Positions 8,659-16,935 of a stretch of DNA of 64,000 bases are shown here, piece by piece. The notes under the pieces were generated by a model. The model was given only the letters and a program-made list of their open reading frames with translations, was not told the origin of the DNA and made no database searches. The DNA comes from Enterococcus mundtii (GTDB taxonomy: Bacteria; Bacillota; Bacilli; Lactobacillales; Enterococcaceae): positions 1 through 64,000 of the forward strand of contig NZ_AP019810.1 of NCBI RefSeq assembly GCF_013394305.1. Direction: 5' to 3'. How positions within the stretch are numbered: position 1 is the stretch's first letter; each line of letters starts with the position of its first letter. The translations under genes and the position numbers were made by a program.

Positions 8659-9993
8659 CTACTGTTCTTCTATGGTGATTTTTCCATCCATCAGTTGGTT
8701 TTCTTTTTCTTGTTTCACTTGTTGGCGTTCTTCCTTCAAATATTCACGGTCCATTGCAACTAAGAAAGGCACCCAGATCAGTGTCATCACAACTACTGTT
8801 ACGATTTGTAAAAGTGCGCCGGTGATCGAACCAGTTCCTAACCACCCTGACAGTAAAATCGGCGTCGTCCAGACAACCGTTGCCCCGATTGGACGAGGAA
8901 CGAAGCCGAAGTAAATCGCAAAGTATGAAATCGTGGTAGAAGCTAGTGGCGCTAGAATCCAAGGGATGAATGCTATAGGGTTCAGCACGACGGGCAGTCC
9001 AAAAGTCATTGGTTCTGATACATTAAAGATCGCTGGCGCCATGATCGTTTTCATCGTTTTCTTCATTCGGATGGAGCGAGCAATAAAGAACGCCATCGTG
9101 ATCGAAATACCAAGTTGCATTCCTTGATTGACGAACACCCCCATAAAGGTCGTATTGATGATATGTGGCAACTGCTCAACGCCATTTTTATATGCTTCAA
9201 AGTTTTCGATGGCTAAAGCACCCATGATTGGATCAATCACTGCATTGATGACTAACGTGCCATGGATACCGAACCACCAGAAAAGTTGCGTAAAGAAAAC
9301 AGCGATCAATACAGCTGGTAAAGTTCCGCCAAGTCCCATCAAAGGTTGTTGCAACATCTGATAAACGAAATCGACTGCATTTCCCCAGGTGGTAAAAGTA
9401 AATAGATAGCGGATGATGTTGAATAAAAACAAAGGAGCAGCTCCAGGGATGATGGCCACAAAAGATTCAGCAATCATCGGCGGTACAGATTCTGGCATTT
9501 TGATCGTAAACCCTGAGCGACTGATCCGGCTATAGATTTCTGTAGCGACGATTGCTGTCAAGATACCCACGAACATCCCTTCAGCGCCTAGCTTCGATAA
9601 AGGAATAAACGTACCCATGGTTTCATCGCTCCCAAACGGTAACAGCATGATGAAACAAGAAAGTGAAATGGCACCAGCAAAGATTTGTGGTTGTTTGTAG
9701 TGCCCAGCCAATTGATAACCAATCCCAAATACAATAAAAAGTGCAGAAATACTCATTGTCGCATTGCCAACAGGACCAAAGAACTCATTTAAAAAGGTAT
9801 TGAATGCTTCTGGCAGAAAAGTAGCGAAGCCAAATGTTGTTGGCAAATTTTGGATAATGATCATGATGGAAGCAAACATTGTTGCGGGAAAAGCCATCAT
9901 AAAACCATCTCGGAGACTGAGTAGATATTTATTATTTGCGATCAGCGTTGCAGCGGGCACCATTTTTTCAGCTAATTTATCGACAAATTTCAT
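8659..9993 (-). CDS. PTS sugar transporter subunit IIC, lactose/cellobiose type
   Basis: Integral membrane permease subunit of a phosphotransferase system, 444 residues, with about ten hydrophobic segments and the family's characteristic IHGT loop (FGIHGTLVINAVIDP). A short charged C-terminal tail ends the protein, and no fused IIA or IIB domain is present. No IIA or IIB gene lies in the operon, so phosphoryl transfer must come from IIAB proteins encoded elsewhere. It is the first gene after the promoter at 10040-10069, followed closely by DUF3284, GH36 and GH42. The context points to alpha- and beta-galactosides as substrates, although the family as a whole favours beta-glucosides and lactose. 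The ribosome site is AAAAGGAG before ATG at 9993. Confidence 0.9.
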   Translation of the reverse strand: MKFVDKLAEKMVPAATLIANNKYLLSLRDGFMMAFPATMFASIMIIIQNLPTTFGFATFLPEAFNTFLNEFFGPVGNATMSISALFIVFGIGYQLAGHYKQPQIFAGAISLSCFIMLLPFGSDETMGTFIPLSKLGAEGMFVGILTAIVATEIYSRISRSGFTIKMPESVPPMIAESFVAIIPGAAPLFLFNIIRYLFTFTTWGNAVDFVYQMLQQPLMGLGGTLPAVLIAVFFTQLFWWFGIHGTLVINAVIDPIMGALAIENFEAYKNGVEQLPHIINTTFMGVFVNQGMQLGISITMAFFIARSIRMKKTMKTIMAPAIFNVSEPMTFGLPVVLNPIAFIPWILAPLASTTISYFAIYFGFVPRPIGATVVWTTPILLSGWLGTGSITGALLQIVTVVVMTLIWVPFLVAMDREYLKEERQQVKQEKENQLMDGKITIEEQ

Positions 9994-10020
9994 GTGGGAT
10001 AACTCCTTTTATTTAATATG

Positions 10021-10069
10021 TGCAAACGTTTACTTGGTGAGTATAATTGTTTACTTAATGTTTACACAA
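10021..10069 (-). promoter_or_regulatory. galactoside operon promoter with cre-like box and GTTTACT operators
   Basis: On the minus strand, TTGTGT (plus positions 10064-10069) and TATACT (10040-10045) are spaced by 18 bases. Three GTTTAC half-sites start at plus positions 10028, 10049 and 10060, two inside the spacer and one downstream of the -10. TGCAAACGTTTACT at 10021-10034 also resembles a CcpA cre box. The same half-site recurs before the lacI gene, so the LacI protein at 10141-11184 is the likely repressor. Confidence 0.75.
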
Positions 10070-10080
10070 GAGAGAACACA

Positions 10081-10116
10081 AAAAAAGTTCGAGAAAGAGA
10101 GATTCTCGAACTTTTT
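10081..10116 (-). terminator. terminator after the lacI-type regulator gene
   Basis: GTTCGAGAA-AGAGAGA-TTCTCGAAC is a perfect nine-base-pair stem flanked by A6 and T5, so it serves the minus-strand regulator gene and is symmetrical. Confidence 0.88.
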
Positions 10117-10140
10117 CAAGGGTTAAATGTGCAAAATGAG

Positions 10141-11184
10141 TTAATCTAAAAGCGGACTGTCCTGTCCGATGGAATCTCGTAAGACGAGTTCACTGTGACA
10201 GATCACACGAATCGGCATCGTTCGTTCTTTTAACATGCGTTCCTTCGCTAAGCGTACAGCTAAACGCCCCATTTCTTCCGGATTTGCCTTGATACTTGAT
10301 AAGCTTGGTGTCATGAATTGAGCCATTTCGATATCATCAAAGCTCACGACAGCAATATCATCAGGGATTTTTTTATTTGCTTCACTGATTGCTTTATAGA
10401 CACCTACTGCCATCGGATCACTGGCGACGATAACTGCTGTGGGCGGTGAGGATTGCGCCAATAACTCTTTGCCTAAACGAAGGCCATCTTCAGGTTTCCA
10501 GTTTCCTTGATAGGTGTTGGCATAATGTGGCAGGCCATTTAATTTCATCCATTTAAGGTAAGATTCCGCTCGGATCTCTTCTTTGTTTTTATGAACTTCA
10601 CCGTTTTCAGCTACTTGACTGCTGTATCCACCGATAAATGCGATGTTTCGATGGCCTTTCTTATAGAGAACTTCTAATACTTCAACGGTTTTTTGTTGGA
10701 AGTCGGTTTGGATACAATCAAATTCCTCAGAGTTCGAGTAATTATCCACCAAGATCAAGTTGGGATTGATTGTAGCGATTTTTTTCGTTGCTTCAATCGT
10801 CATTTCACTGATCATGATCACTGCACCATATTTCGCTAACTCTTTCCATTCTTTATGGGCATCTCTCATATGGAAAGCACGGATCGTGCGAAAACGCCAC
10901 TTTGCTGCTTCTTTTTCAATGCCACCACGGATTTTGCGAAAATAGGGATCATCTAATTCTGCTTCTTCTTGATGTCGAACGATCAAGGCAATCGTCATTT
11001 CATCTCCTAAACTTCGACTGCCGCGTTTATTTTTATCGACAGAATAATTTAATTGATTGGCAATTTCAATCACACGTATCCTCGTTTGTTCGTTGATGCT
11101 AAATGTGGGATCTTCATTCAGGATACGGGAAACACTCGCTGCTGAAACCCCAGCGATTTTTGCGATATCACGTATAGATGCCAT
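10141..11184 (-). CDS. LacI/GalR family regulator of the galactoside operon
   Basis: DNA-binding sugar-responsive repressor of 347 residues. The N-terminal helix-turn-helix (IRDIAKIAGVSAASVSRIL, residues 4-22) is followed by the hinge and a periplasmic-binding-type effector domain with typical motifs (VIVASDPMAVGVYKAI, VVSFDDIEMAQFMTPSLSSI). It is transcribed in the same direction as the operon it precedes but is separated from it by a terminator and the operon's own promoter. Its start at 11184 follows AAGAGGTG. GTTTACT-type boxes both here (11198-11221) and at the IIC promoter suggest autoregulation and repression of the galactoside operon. The inducer is unknown and is probably galactose-containing. 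Confidence 0.9.
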   Translation of the reverse strand: MASIRDIAKIAGVSAASVSRILNEDPTFSINEQTRIRVIEIANQLNYSVDKNKRGSRSLGDEMTIALIVRHQEEAELDDPYFRKIRGGIEKEAAKWRFRTIRAFHMRDAHKEWKELAKYGAVIMISEMTIEATKKIATINPNLILVDNYSNSEEFDCIQTDFQQKTVEVLEVLYKKGHRNIAFIGGYSSQVAENGEVHKNKEEIRAESYLKWMKLNGLPHYANTYQGNWKPEDGLRLGKELLAQSSPPTAVIVASDPMAVGVYKAISEANKKIPDDIAVVSFDDIEMAQFMTPSLSSIKANPEEMGRLAVRLAKERMLKERTMPIRVICHSELVLRDSIGQDSPLLD

Positions 11185-11197
11185 TTACTCACCTCTT

Positions 11198-11221
11198 GTT
11201 TACTGTTTACTAAATAGTAAC
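11198..11221 (-). promoter_or_regulatory. putative LacI operator upstream of its own gene
   Basis: Two GTTTACT boxes lie side by side, and the second forms a dyad, GTTTACTA-AA-TAGTAAC. The same half-site occurs three times at 10028-10066. The site lies about 14 bases upstream of the lacI start codon, where bound repressor would block its own transcription. Confidence 0.6.
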
Positions 11222-11311
11222 AGAAAATCAAACAAAAGGCGAATGAAAATTTAGCATTTGCTCTTTGAGAATTTGTTGTTGCATTGTGTGAATCAGTGGG
11301 CAGGATAAACG

Positions 11312-11343
11312 AAAAAACCGTAAATCATCCTTTGGATTTACGG
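11312..11343 (-). terminator. terminator after Gfo/Idh gene
   Basis: On the minus strand, CCGTAAATC and GATTTACGG form a stem followed by six T. It lies 57 bases after the oxidoreductase stop. Confidence 0.82.
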
Positions 11344-11399
11344 CTCGATTCTTTCATTACTTGGAAAAAGAGTATCCCCTTTTGGATGTAACAATATCC

Positions 11400-12437
11400 T
11401 TAATTTTCAAATGCAGTTTTTGCTTCTTCAATCTGTTGGATACCTGTTTCTAATATTTTCATTTGTAATAACGTTTCTTCATCTTTTACGATTTTTTCTG
11501 CACCATTGATCAACGTTTCGTAGATTCCTTCGTACACTCGGCGATAATCTCCGACTTCAGAAACAACTTTCTCTTCATGATAAGTTCCTTCTTTATCAAT
11601 ATAGGTCAATACACCATAGTGTTCCGGTTGATCAATCCCGAAGTCCGCGTTTTCAGGCATATAGAACATTTTCAAGTGTTCTTCTTGTCGGTCTTTTGTT
11701 TGTTTGACAAACATCCCTTTTTTGCCATAGGCAACAAAACTAGGACGTTCTTTGATACGGAAATAACTTGATTTGATCGAAACTTTCATTCGACCGTAGT
11801 AAAAGTCTAAATCAAAGTAATCATTCATTCGGCCGGTTCCTAGTAATTGACGGACATCGTAACGGATATCATCTGGTTCACCAAAATAAGAAAGGACCTG
11901 ATCCACTGTATGACAAGCATGGCCATATAAGTAGCTGTTGGCAACTGAAAATTCCTTTGTACCCTCTGGGATTTCTGGACGGAAGTAGTCATAGTGCATT
12001 TCCACTTCTAAAATATCACCAAGCTTTCCACTTTCGATCACTTTTTGGACAGTCAAAAAGTCCGAATCAAAGCGGCGATTTTGATAACATTGGATAAATA
12101 GTCCTTTTTCCGCTGCTAAATCGAATAATTCTTTTGCTTCTTTTGAAGTTTCTGCAAAAGGTTTTTCGACTAACACGTTCTTGCCATTTTCCAAAGCAAG
12201 TTTGGCGTATTCTGCATGAAATTGGCTTGGTGTCGTGATGACTATTAATTGGATTTCAGGATCATTCCACAGATCAGACAATTGATCGGTATATTCGATC
12301 TCATCAAAAGTTTCCCAAATTGGTGCTGATGGAGAGTAGATTTTTTTGACGTTGATTTTGTCTGGTAGCCTTCTTGAGAAGGGTAAATGATAGCGATTGG
12401 TACTTTTACCATTACCTAAATATGCGATTGTTAACAT
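11400..12437 (-). CDS. Gfo/Idh/MocA family NAD(P)-dependent oxidoreductase
   Basis: Cytoplasmic oxidoreductase of 345 residues that probably acts on a sugar, inositol or sugar-acid derivative. It has an N-terminal Rossmann fold (IAYLGNGKSTNRYH; the first glycines are spaced somewhat unlike the usual GxGxxG). The family motif VEKPFAETSKEA carries the EKP lysine that helps catalysis, and a C-terminal alpha/beta substrate domain follows. The start is the ATG at 12437, with AGGAGG seven bases upstream; longer in-frame readings lack a ribosome site. It is divergent from an RpiR-type regulator at 12650, which is the natural candidate to control it. The substrate cannot be told from sequence alone. 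Confidence 0.88.
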   Translation of the reverse strand: MLTIAYLGNGKSTNRYHLPFSRRLPDKINVKKIYSPSAPIWETFDEIEYTDQLSDLWNDPEIQLIVITTPSQFHAEYAKLALENGKNVLVEKPFAETSKEAKELFDLAAEKGLFIQCYQNRRFDSDFLTVQKVIESGKLGDILEVEMHYDYFRPEIPEGTKEFSVANSYLYGHACHTVDQVLSYFGEPDDIRYDVRQLLGTGRMNDYFDLDFYYGRMKVSIKSSYFRIKERPSFVAYGKKGMFVKQTKDRQEEHLKMFYMPENADFGIDQPEHYGVLTYIDKEGTYHEEKVVSEVGDYRRVYEGIYETLINGAEKIVKDEETLLQMKILETGIQQIEEAKTAFEN

Positions 12438-12649
12438 GTCGTTTCCTCCTACTTTCGAATGATTTCTTTTCTTGAGTATAGCGCACAATAGGTAAAAGAA
12501 AGCCGACTCTAGTTTTTTTGGTAGAAATGTTCAAAGAAATTGAAAGAATGTCGATATTTTTGAAAAAGATGTTCAATCTTAGACTACTGTAAAAAGAAGT
12601 GGTTATTTTTCTAGTTATTCAGTAAGATAGATTTGGAGGTGTGTGATGG

Positions 12650-13522
12650 ATGCTTATCGAAGAAAAATTAACCCAACAAGAAACATTTACTACAAATGAA
12701 AAACGGATCGCCGATTATCTGCGGATGAATTTGGAAGCAGCAGTTTATATGACGATTGAAGAGCTGGCAAAGGAGACCTATACCTCCCATTCCGCCATTA
12801 TCCGATTCTGTAAAAAAATCGGCTATAGCGGATTTAAAGAATTTCGCTTTGAATTAGGACGAGAAGTCCACCAACTGGTTGCTCAGTTCAATCAAGTCAT
12901 CGATCCTAATTTTCCTTTTACCGTTGATGATGATGCGAAGATGATTGCCAAAAAAATGGCAGATCTATCCATTCAAGCTATCAAAAAAGCGCAATTTCAA
13001 ATGGAAGATCAATCGTTAGAAACCATCGCGACTGTTTTAAACAAAGCAGAGCGCATTTTCTTATTTGCAAAAGGTGATTCGCAAACAACTGCTCGGAAAT
13101 TCCAAAATAAATTAGTTAAACTAAATAAGTTCTTGATCTTAGCCGAAGAATATAGCGATTCGTCCTGGAATGCGGCTAATTTGACGGAAAATGACTGCGG
13201 GATTTTTATTAGCTATAGTGGACGCATCCATCATTACGAACGTATTCTTACCTATCTAGCACATATTGGCGCACCTAGTTTATTGATCACAGGAAATGAA
13301 CAGTCTGAAATGGCAAAGAAAGCAGCCATGCGGTTGGTCGTGTCTCAAGAAGAGTATGATTTTGCGAAAGTTGCTACATTCTCTTCTCAAATTGCCTTCG
13401 ACTATGTCTTGAATACCTTATACTCCTTGATGTATACGCAAAACTACCAAGAAAATTTATTGAATTTGAAAGAAAAACAAGAGTTGATCCAAAAAGGATT
13501 GTTAAAGGAATACAAGAAGTAA
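12650..13522 (+). CDS. MurR/RpiR family transcriptional regulator
   Basis: Sugar-phosphate-sensing regulator of 290 residues. An N-terminal RpiR helix-turn-helix (about residues 1-75, containing TIEELAKETYTSHSAIIRFC) is joined to a SIS domain (about 120-260, containing IFLFAKGDSQTTA and GIFISYSGRIHHYERI). It starts at the ATG at 12650, nine bases after GGAGGT; a closer ATG at 12646 leads to an early stop. It is transcribed away from the Gfo/Idh oxidoreductase across a 212-base gap that should hold both promoters. The ligand is probably a phosphosugar or amino sugar phosphate. A bidirectional terminator follows. Confidence 0.9.
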   Translation: MLIEEKLTQQETFTTNEKRIADYLRMNLEAAVYMTIEELAKETYTSHSAIIRFCKKIGYSGFKEFRFELGREVHQLVAQFNQVIDPNFPFTVDDDAKMIAKKMADLSIQAIKKAQFQMEDQSLETIATVLNKAERIFLFAKGDSQTTARKFQNKLVKLNKFLILAEEYSDSSWNAANLTENDCGIFISYSGRIHHYERILTYLAHIGAPSLLITGNEQSEMAKKAAMRLVVSQEEYDFAKVATFSSQIAFDYVLNTLYSLMYTQNYQENLLNLKEKQELIQKGLLKEYKK

Positions 13523-13540
13523 GCGTTGTAGTAACAAAAT

Positions 13541-13583
13541 AATAGCCCAAAGACTGAATCCTTCGTTTCGTCTTTGGGCTATT
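13541..13583 (+). terminator. bidirectional terminator between rpiR and phosphatase genes
   Basis: AATAGCCCAAAGAC pairs perfectly with GTCTTTGGGCTATT across a 15-base loop. It sits between two convergent genes. T tracts are short, so strength is moderate. Confidence 0.75.
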
Positions 13584-13619
13584 AGTATGGGCGTATAAAA
13601 CTTCATTCATCAAAAAAAC

Positions 13620-14198
13620 TTAAAATTGATGATTGATCGCCTGGATGAATGAAAATTGACGATCGCTATACTCGAATTCTAAAATACAACAATTTGAAAA
13701 TTTTATCTTGGCCACTTGCTTATAAGGCAACCATTTTTGAATGAATAAATACATGGCACCAACATGGCTAACTGCTAACACGCTTTGGTGCTCTTTTTCC
13801 ATGATGTCGATCAAGGTCGTGTTCATTCTTTGTTGGAGTTCTTTTGCCGACTCACCGCCATAAGGAACAAATGAATCACCATAGGAAGTTTCGCCAACTG
13901 GTCGTTTAGGATTCAATGCTTCACTTTCTCCCTCAAATCGGCCAAAGTTCCATTCTTTTAACCCTTTACATCGCTGATATTCTTTTTCCCCGATAATGAT
14001 TTCTAGCGTATCAGAAGCTCGTTCTTGTGTGGATGAATAATACGCATCAAAGGTGATTTGATTGGTTTCAAAATAGTCTCTTGCCACCTCTGCTTGTCTG
14101 ATCCCAGCTTCTGTCAATGGAGAGTCACAAGCCCCTTGGATTTTCCCTAATTGATTGAACAAGGTTTGACCATGACGCATGAGATAAAGTTTTTTCAT
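13620..14198 (-). CDS. histidine phosphatase family protein (phosphoglycerate-mutase-like)
   Basis: Cytoplasmic phosphatase of 192 residues. The RHG motif is at the N-terminus (LYLMRHGQT, catalytic His8), a conserved Arg lies in STQERASDT, Glu in KEWNFGRFEGE is the proton donor, and the second His is in VLAVSHVGAM. Length and motifs fit the small branch (GpmB/CobC-like), not glycolytic dPGM. The start at 14198 follows AGGAGGTC. It is a single gene with a MerR-type promoter at 14241-14271, which suggests induction by a thiol-reactive, aldehyde or metal stress rather than housekeeping control. The true substrate is unknown. Confidence 0.88.
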   Translation of the reverse strand: MKKLYLMRHGQTLFNQLGKIQGACDSPLTEAGIRQAEVARDYFETNQITFDAYYSSTQERASDTLEIIIGEKEYQRCKGLKEWNFGRFEGESEALNPKRPVGETSYGDSFVPYGGESAKELQQRMNTTLIDIMEKEHQSVLAVSHVGAMYLFIQKWLPYKQVAKIKFSNCCILEFEYSDRQFSFIQAINHQF

Positions 14199-14240
14199 TT
14201 AAAGACCTCCTGTTGGTTTGTATATGTATCTTCATTATTT

Positions 14241-14271
14241 AGTATAGTCTCTGGAGTAAACTCCAAGTCAA
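14241..14271 (-). promoter_or_regulatory. MerR-type promoter (19-bp spacer with central dyad)
   Basis: On the minus strand, TTGACT (plus 14266-14271) and TATACT (14241-14246) are separated by exactly 19 bases, two more than normal. The spacer contains the dyad TGGAGTTTACTCCA. This geometry is diagnostic of MerR-family activators, which untwist the spacer. No merR gene lies in the window. Confidence 0.8.
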
Positions 14272-14384
14272 TAGAAAACCTATTTTTTTCGATGAGGTGG
14301 GGATAAAAGTTGTCTTGACTTGAGATGATCAATGCTCCAGATGTTTACCATCAAGCTTTAATCATGGTTATTCAGCTATTGTAT

Positions 14385-14445
14385 AAAAAAGAAGCGCCTA
14401 CTCCCAATTACAAAGAATGATGTGGAAGTAGATGCTTCTTTTTAT
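14385..14445 (-). terminator. terminator after the tetR gene
   Basis: AAAAAGAAGC..CTACT pairs with AGTAG..GCTTCTTTTT, with two small internal mismatches. It follows the TetR stop codon by about a dozen bases on the minus strand. Confidence 0.8.
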
Positions 14446-14457
14446 TTATAGACTTGT

Positions 14458-15069
14458 CTAACTATTAGCCTTACTCTTTACCCCTATCTCTAGCCATTTG
14501 ACTTTATAGCGGAAATCCTCTACTAGTTCTTCAGCTGTCCATTGGTTGATCATATAATCTGTCAAAGAATTCATGACAAGAGCCATCACGAAATATAAAA
14601 AGCTGATGGCTTCTTCTGTCGTAGCCATGACGATCTGGTTGATTTTTAACAAATCAAGCCATTGTTCAACCATCGATGTGTCACCTTGATCATTTGAACG
14701 CTTCGCTGAACCTAGATCGTTTGCACGTGTGAGTAATTTGATGGATCGCCAATAAGAACTATCTTTACTTAGCTGTCCACACCAGGCGAGATATTCTTCG
14801 ATTCCTAAGAAAAAATGATCTCGATTTCGATTGATCGAAGCGATGATATCTCCATGGACTTGATTGGAATAGTTTCGGACAGTAAACGTATACGCATCTT
14901 CTAAATCCTGAAAATATTTGTAAAATGCACCACGAGACATCCCCATTGCTTCAACGATTTCTGAAACTTTGACTTGGCTGATGTGCTGATCATAAAATGT
15001 ATCTAATAAAATCTCTAAGATCCATTGCTGTTTTTCTTTGGAAATATTGAAAAATGTTTCTTTTGGCAT
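14458..15069 (-). CDS. TetR/AcrR family regulator of the ABC exporter
   Basis: Transcriptional regulator of 203 residues. The N-terminal helix-turn-helix spans about residues 15-58 (VKVSEIVEAMGMSRGAFYKYF); the helical ligand domain follows. I use the ATG at 15069, with AAGGAG seven bases upstream; the GTG two codons earlier falls in that ribosome site. It is the third gene of a unit with the FtsX-type permease and ATPase, 18 bases after the ATPase. The perfect palindrome AGTGACA-AAG-TGTCACT just downstream of the operon's -10 is its probable operator, so it would repress its own operon until a ligand, probably the exported compound, is bound. Confidence 0.88.
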   Translation of the reverse strand: MPKETFFNISKEKQQWILEILLDTFYDQHISQVKVSEIVEAMGMSRGAFYKYFQDLEDAYTFTVRNYSNQVHGDIIASINRNRDHFFLGIEEYLAWCGQLSKDSSYWRSIKLLTRANDLGSAKRSNDQGDTSMVEQWLDLLKINQIVMATTEEAISFLYFVMALVMNSLTDYMINQWTAEELVEDFRYKVKWLEIGVKSKANS

Positions 15070-15087
15070 AAACACTCTCCTTACTGC

Positions 15088-15768
15088 TTAAGCTTTAGCT
15101 TGTTCTTTTAAATAGCCGTCTTCCATGCGATAGACACAGTCGCTCCACTGGATCATCCGAGAATCATGCGTGACCATGACGGTCGCTTTTTGCTTCTCAT
15201 GGGCTTCCTTGACTAACAATTTGACAACTTCATAGGCATGATCCGTATCTAAGCTTGCTGTGGGTTCATCCGCTAAAATCAAGCTTGGGTCATTGAATAA
15301 AGCCCTTGCGATCGCTACTCGTTGTCTTTCTCCACCGGATAAATCTTTTGGATAACTGTCTTTTAACTCATAGATATCCAATGATTTCAGCAATTCGTCG
15401 ATTCGCTCATCCCCTGCTTTTTTCTTAGCGACACGATCGACTAAGTAAAACTGTTCTTTGACTTTTAGGAAAGGGATCAAATTTGAACTTTGTAAAATGA
15501 AGCCAATTTCTTTAAAGCGTAAGTCTGCTCGTTTTTTTTCATTTAATTCAGAAAACGAATGACCGTTAATGTGAATTTCACCTGAAGTAGGTGTTTGAAG
15601 ACCACCAGAGATGGTTAAAAATGTACTTTTCCCTGAACCAGAAGGGCCGATGATGCTGACAAATTCTCCTTGTTTCACTGAAAAATTGATTTCTTTTAGT
15701 GCAGTCACTTCTGTTCGGCCGTTGCCGAATTTTTTGACGATATTTTTCATTGTCAAGATTTCTTTCAT
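15088..15768 (-). CDS. ABC transporter ATP-binding protein (MacB/LolD type)
   Basis: Cytoplasmic ATPase of 226 residues that powers the FtsX-type permease encoded just before it. It has the Walker A motif GPSGSGKST (about residues 41-49), Q-loop LQSS, signature LSGGERQR, Walker B LILADEPT and H-loop VMVTHD. The gap to the permease gene is only seven bases. The family exports or extracts lipids, peptides or antibiotics, or acts mechanically. With a TetR regulator in the same operon, export of a toxic compound is the best guess; the substrate is not identifiable. Confidence 0.92.
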   Translation of the reverse strand: MKEILTMKNIVKKFGNGRTEVTALKEINFSVKQGEFVSIIGPSGSGKSTFLTISGGLQTPTSGEIHINGHSFSELNEKKRADLRFKEIGFILQSSNLIPFLKVKEQFYLVDRVAKKKAGDERIDELLKSLDIYELKDSYPKDLSGGERQRVAIARALFNDPSLILADEPTASLDTDHAYEVVKLLVKEAHEKQKATVMVTHDSRMIQWSDCVYRMEDGYLKEQAKA

Positions 15769-15775
15769 TTTTCTA

Positions 15776-16849
15776 TTACCCTCCTATCGCAATAACTGGA
15801 TCAACTTTAGCGACTGTCCGAATGGAGAATAGCCCACCGATCATTGCTACGAGTATCAATATCCCACTATATAAAAGCCACTGAGGCCACATGATCGCGA
15901 AAGGCATGGCAGTCGGTAAGATCAAACTAGTCAAGAAAGCAAGCCCTACTGCGAATGCTACACCAACCACTCCTACGATGAATGCTTGTGCTAGTAAGGA
16001 ACGGGCGATAAATGAATTTCTGATCCCTTGTGCTTTCATCACACCGAAAATCGCTGTTTTTTGTAAGGTGATCACATACATAAAGATGCCTACAACTGCT
16101 GCAACAACGACAAACAAGAAATAAATCATCGCATTCAATGTCATGTTTTGTGCAGAATAACCTGGGAGACTTTGAATAAAGTCGTCAATCGACAATTTTT
16201 GTAATGTTTTTGATGCCCCATCCGATTGGATAGTGGCAGCTTGTTTCGTGACAATGGCATTGATCGGCTTCTTCTCATCCGAAGCAAAAGGCTGATCGCC
16301 AAATTTCAACTGTGTCCATGTATCAAGGTCTGTATAAACGACCGGCCCCACCGTGTAATAAGTTTCAGGGAAGATCCCAACGATTGTTAGTTCTTCATCA
16401 TAGCTACCGATTTTGATTTTTTTGCCAATCGAAAAACCTAGATCTGCCATATTTTTGGAAATAATGATTTCATTTTTTTGTTTGAACATCTCGCCTTCTA
16501 ATAAATCAGGCAATAAGAACGCATCGCGTGTCGTCCCAAATACAGTGATATTTTCCTTTTCTTCTGCTTTGACTGCTCCGCTGAATAAGCCAATAGGCGC
16601 TTTGTCTTTTGCGTCTACTTGATCCAGATCTTCTCTCGTCAATTGAGAGGCAGCAAAGACTTTATTGGCATCTTCTGATAGCACGATTTCTTGTGCTTGC
16701 CAGTCAACAATTGCTTTTTTGAACTCTTCGGAGAGTCCACTTGCTAAACCAGTTAACATAAACACAACATAAGCGATCAAGAACATGATTCCAATAATCA
16801 GCCCATAGCGTAGTTTGGCATAGCGCATTTCTTTTATCGCTAAAAACAT
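15776..16849 (-). CDS. ABC transporter permease, FtsX-like family
   Basis: Membrane subunit of 357 residues. It has one N-terminal transmembrane helix (about 14-36), a large extracytoplasmic MacB-like domain (about 40-225), and three helices in the C-terminal FtsX domain (about 235-260, 285-312 and 325-350). This is the four-helix DevC/MacB layout. It is first in the operon, followed by ATPase and TetR genes. No periplasmic-adaptor-like protein is encoded nearby. The promoter and TetR operator lie 33-87 bases upstream. The ribosome site is a GGAGGA-like stretch close to the ATG at 16849. Confidence 0.9.
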   Translation of the reverse strand: MFLAIKEMRYAKLRYGLIIGIMFLIAYVVFMLTGLASGLSEEFKKAIVDWQAQEIVLSEDANKVFAASQLTREDLDQVDAKDKAPIGLFSGAVKAEEKENITVFGTTRDAFLLPDLLEGEMFKQKNEIIISKNMADLGFSIGKKIKIGSYDEELTIVGIFPETYYTVGPVVYTDLDTWTQLKFGDQPFASDEKKPINAIVTKQAATIQSDGASKTLQKLSIDDFIQSLPGYSAQNMTLNAMIYFLFVVVAAVVGIFMYVITLQKTAIFGVMKAQGIRNSFIARSLLAQAFIVGVVGVAFAVGLAFLTSLILPTAMPFAIMWPQWLLYSGILILVAMIGGLFSIRTVAKVDPVIAIGG

Positions 16850-16881
16850 TTTTTTGATTCCTCCATTTCGATTTCTTCATG

Positions 16882-16935
16882 AGTGACAAAGTGTCACTGG
16901 ATAAAAGTATAGCGCTTGTGCATCCAATAAGTCAA
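16882..16935 (-). promoter_or_regulatory. ABC exporter promoter with TetR-type palindromic operator
   Basis: On the minus strand, TTGACT (plus 16930-16935) and TATACT (16906-16911) have an 18-base spacer. The perfect palindrome AGTGACA-AAG-TGTCACT (16882-16898) begins seven bases downstream of the -10 and so covers the start of transcription, a classic repressor position. Confidence 0.8.
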
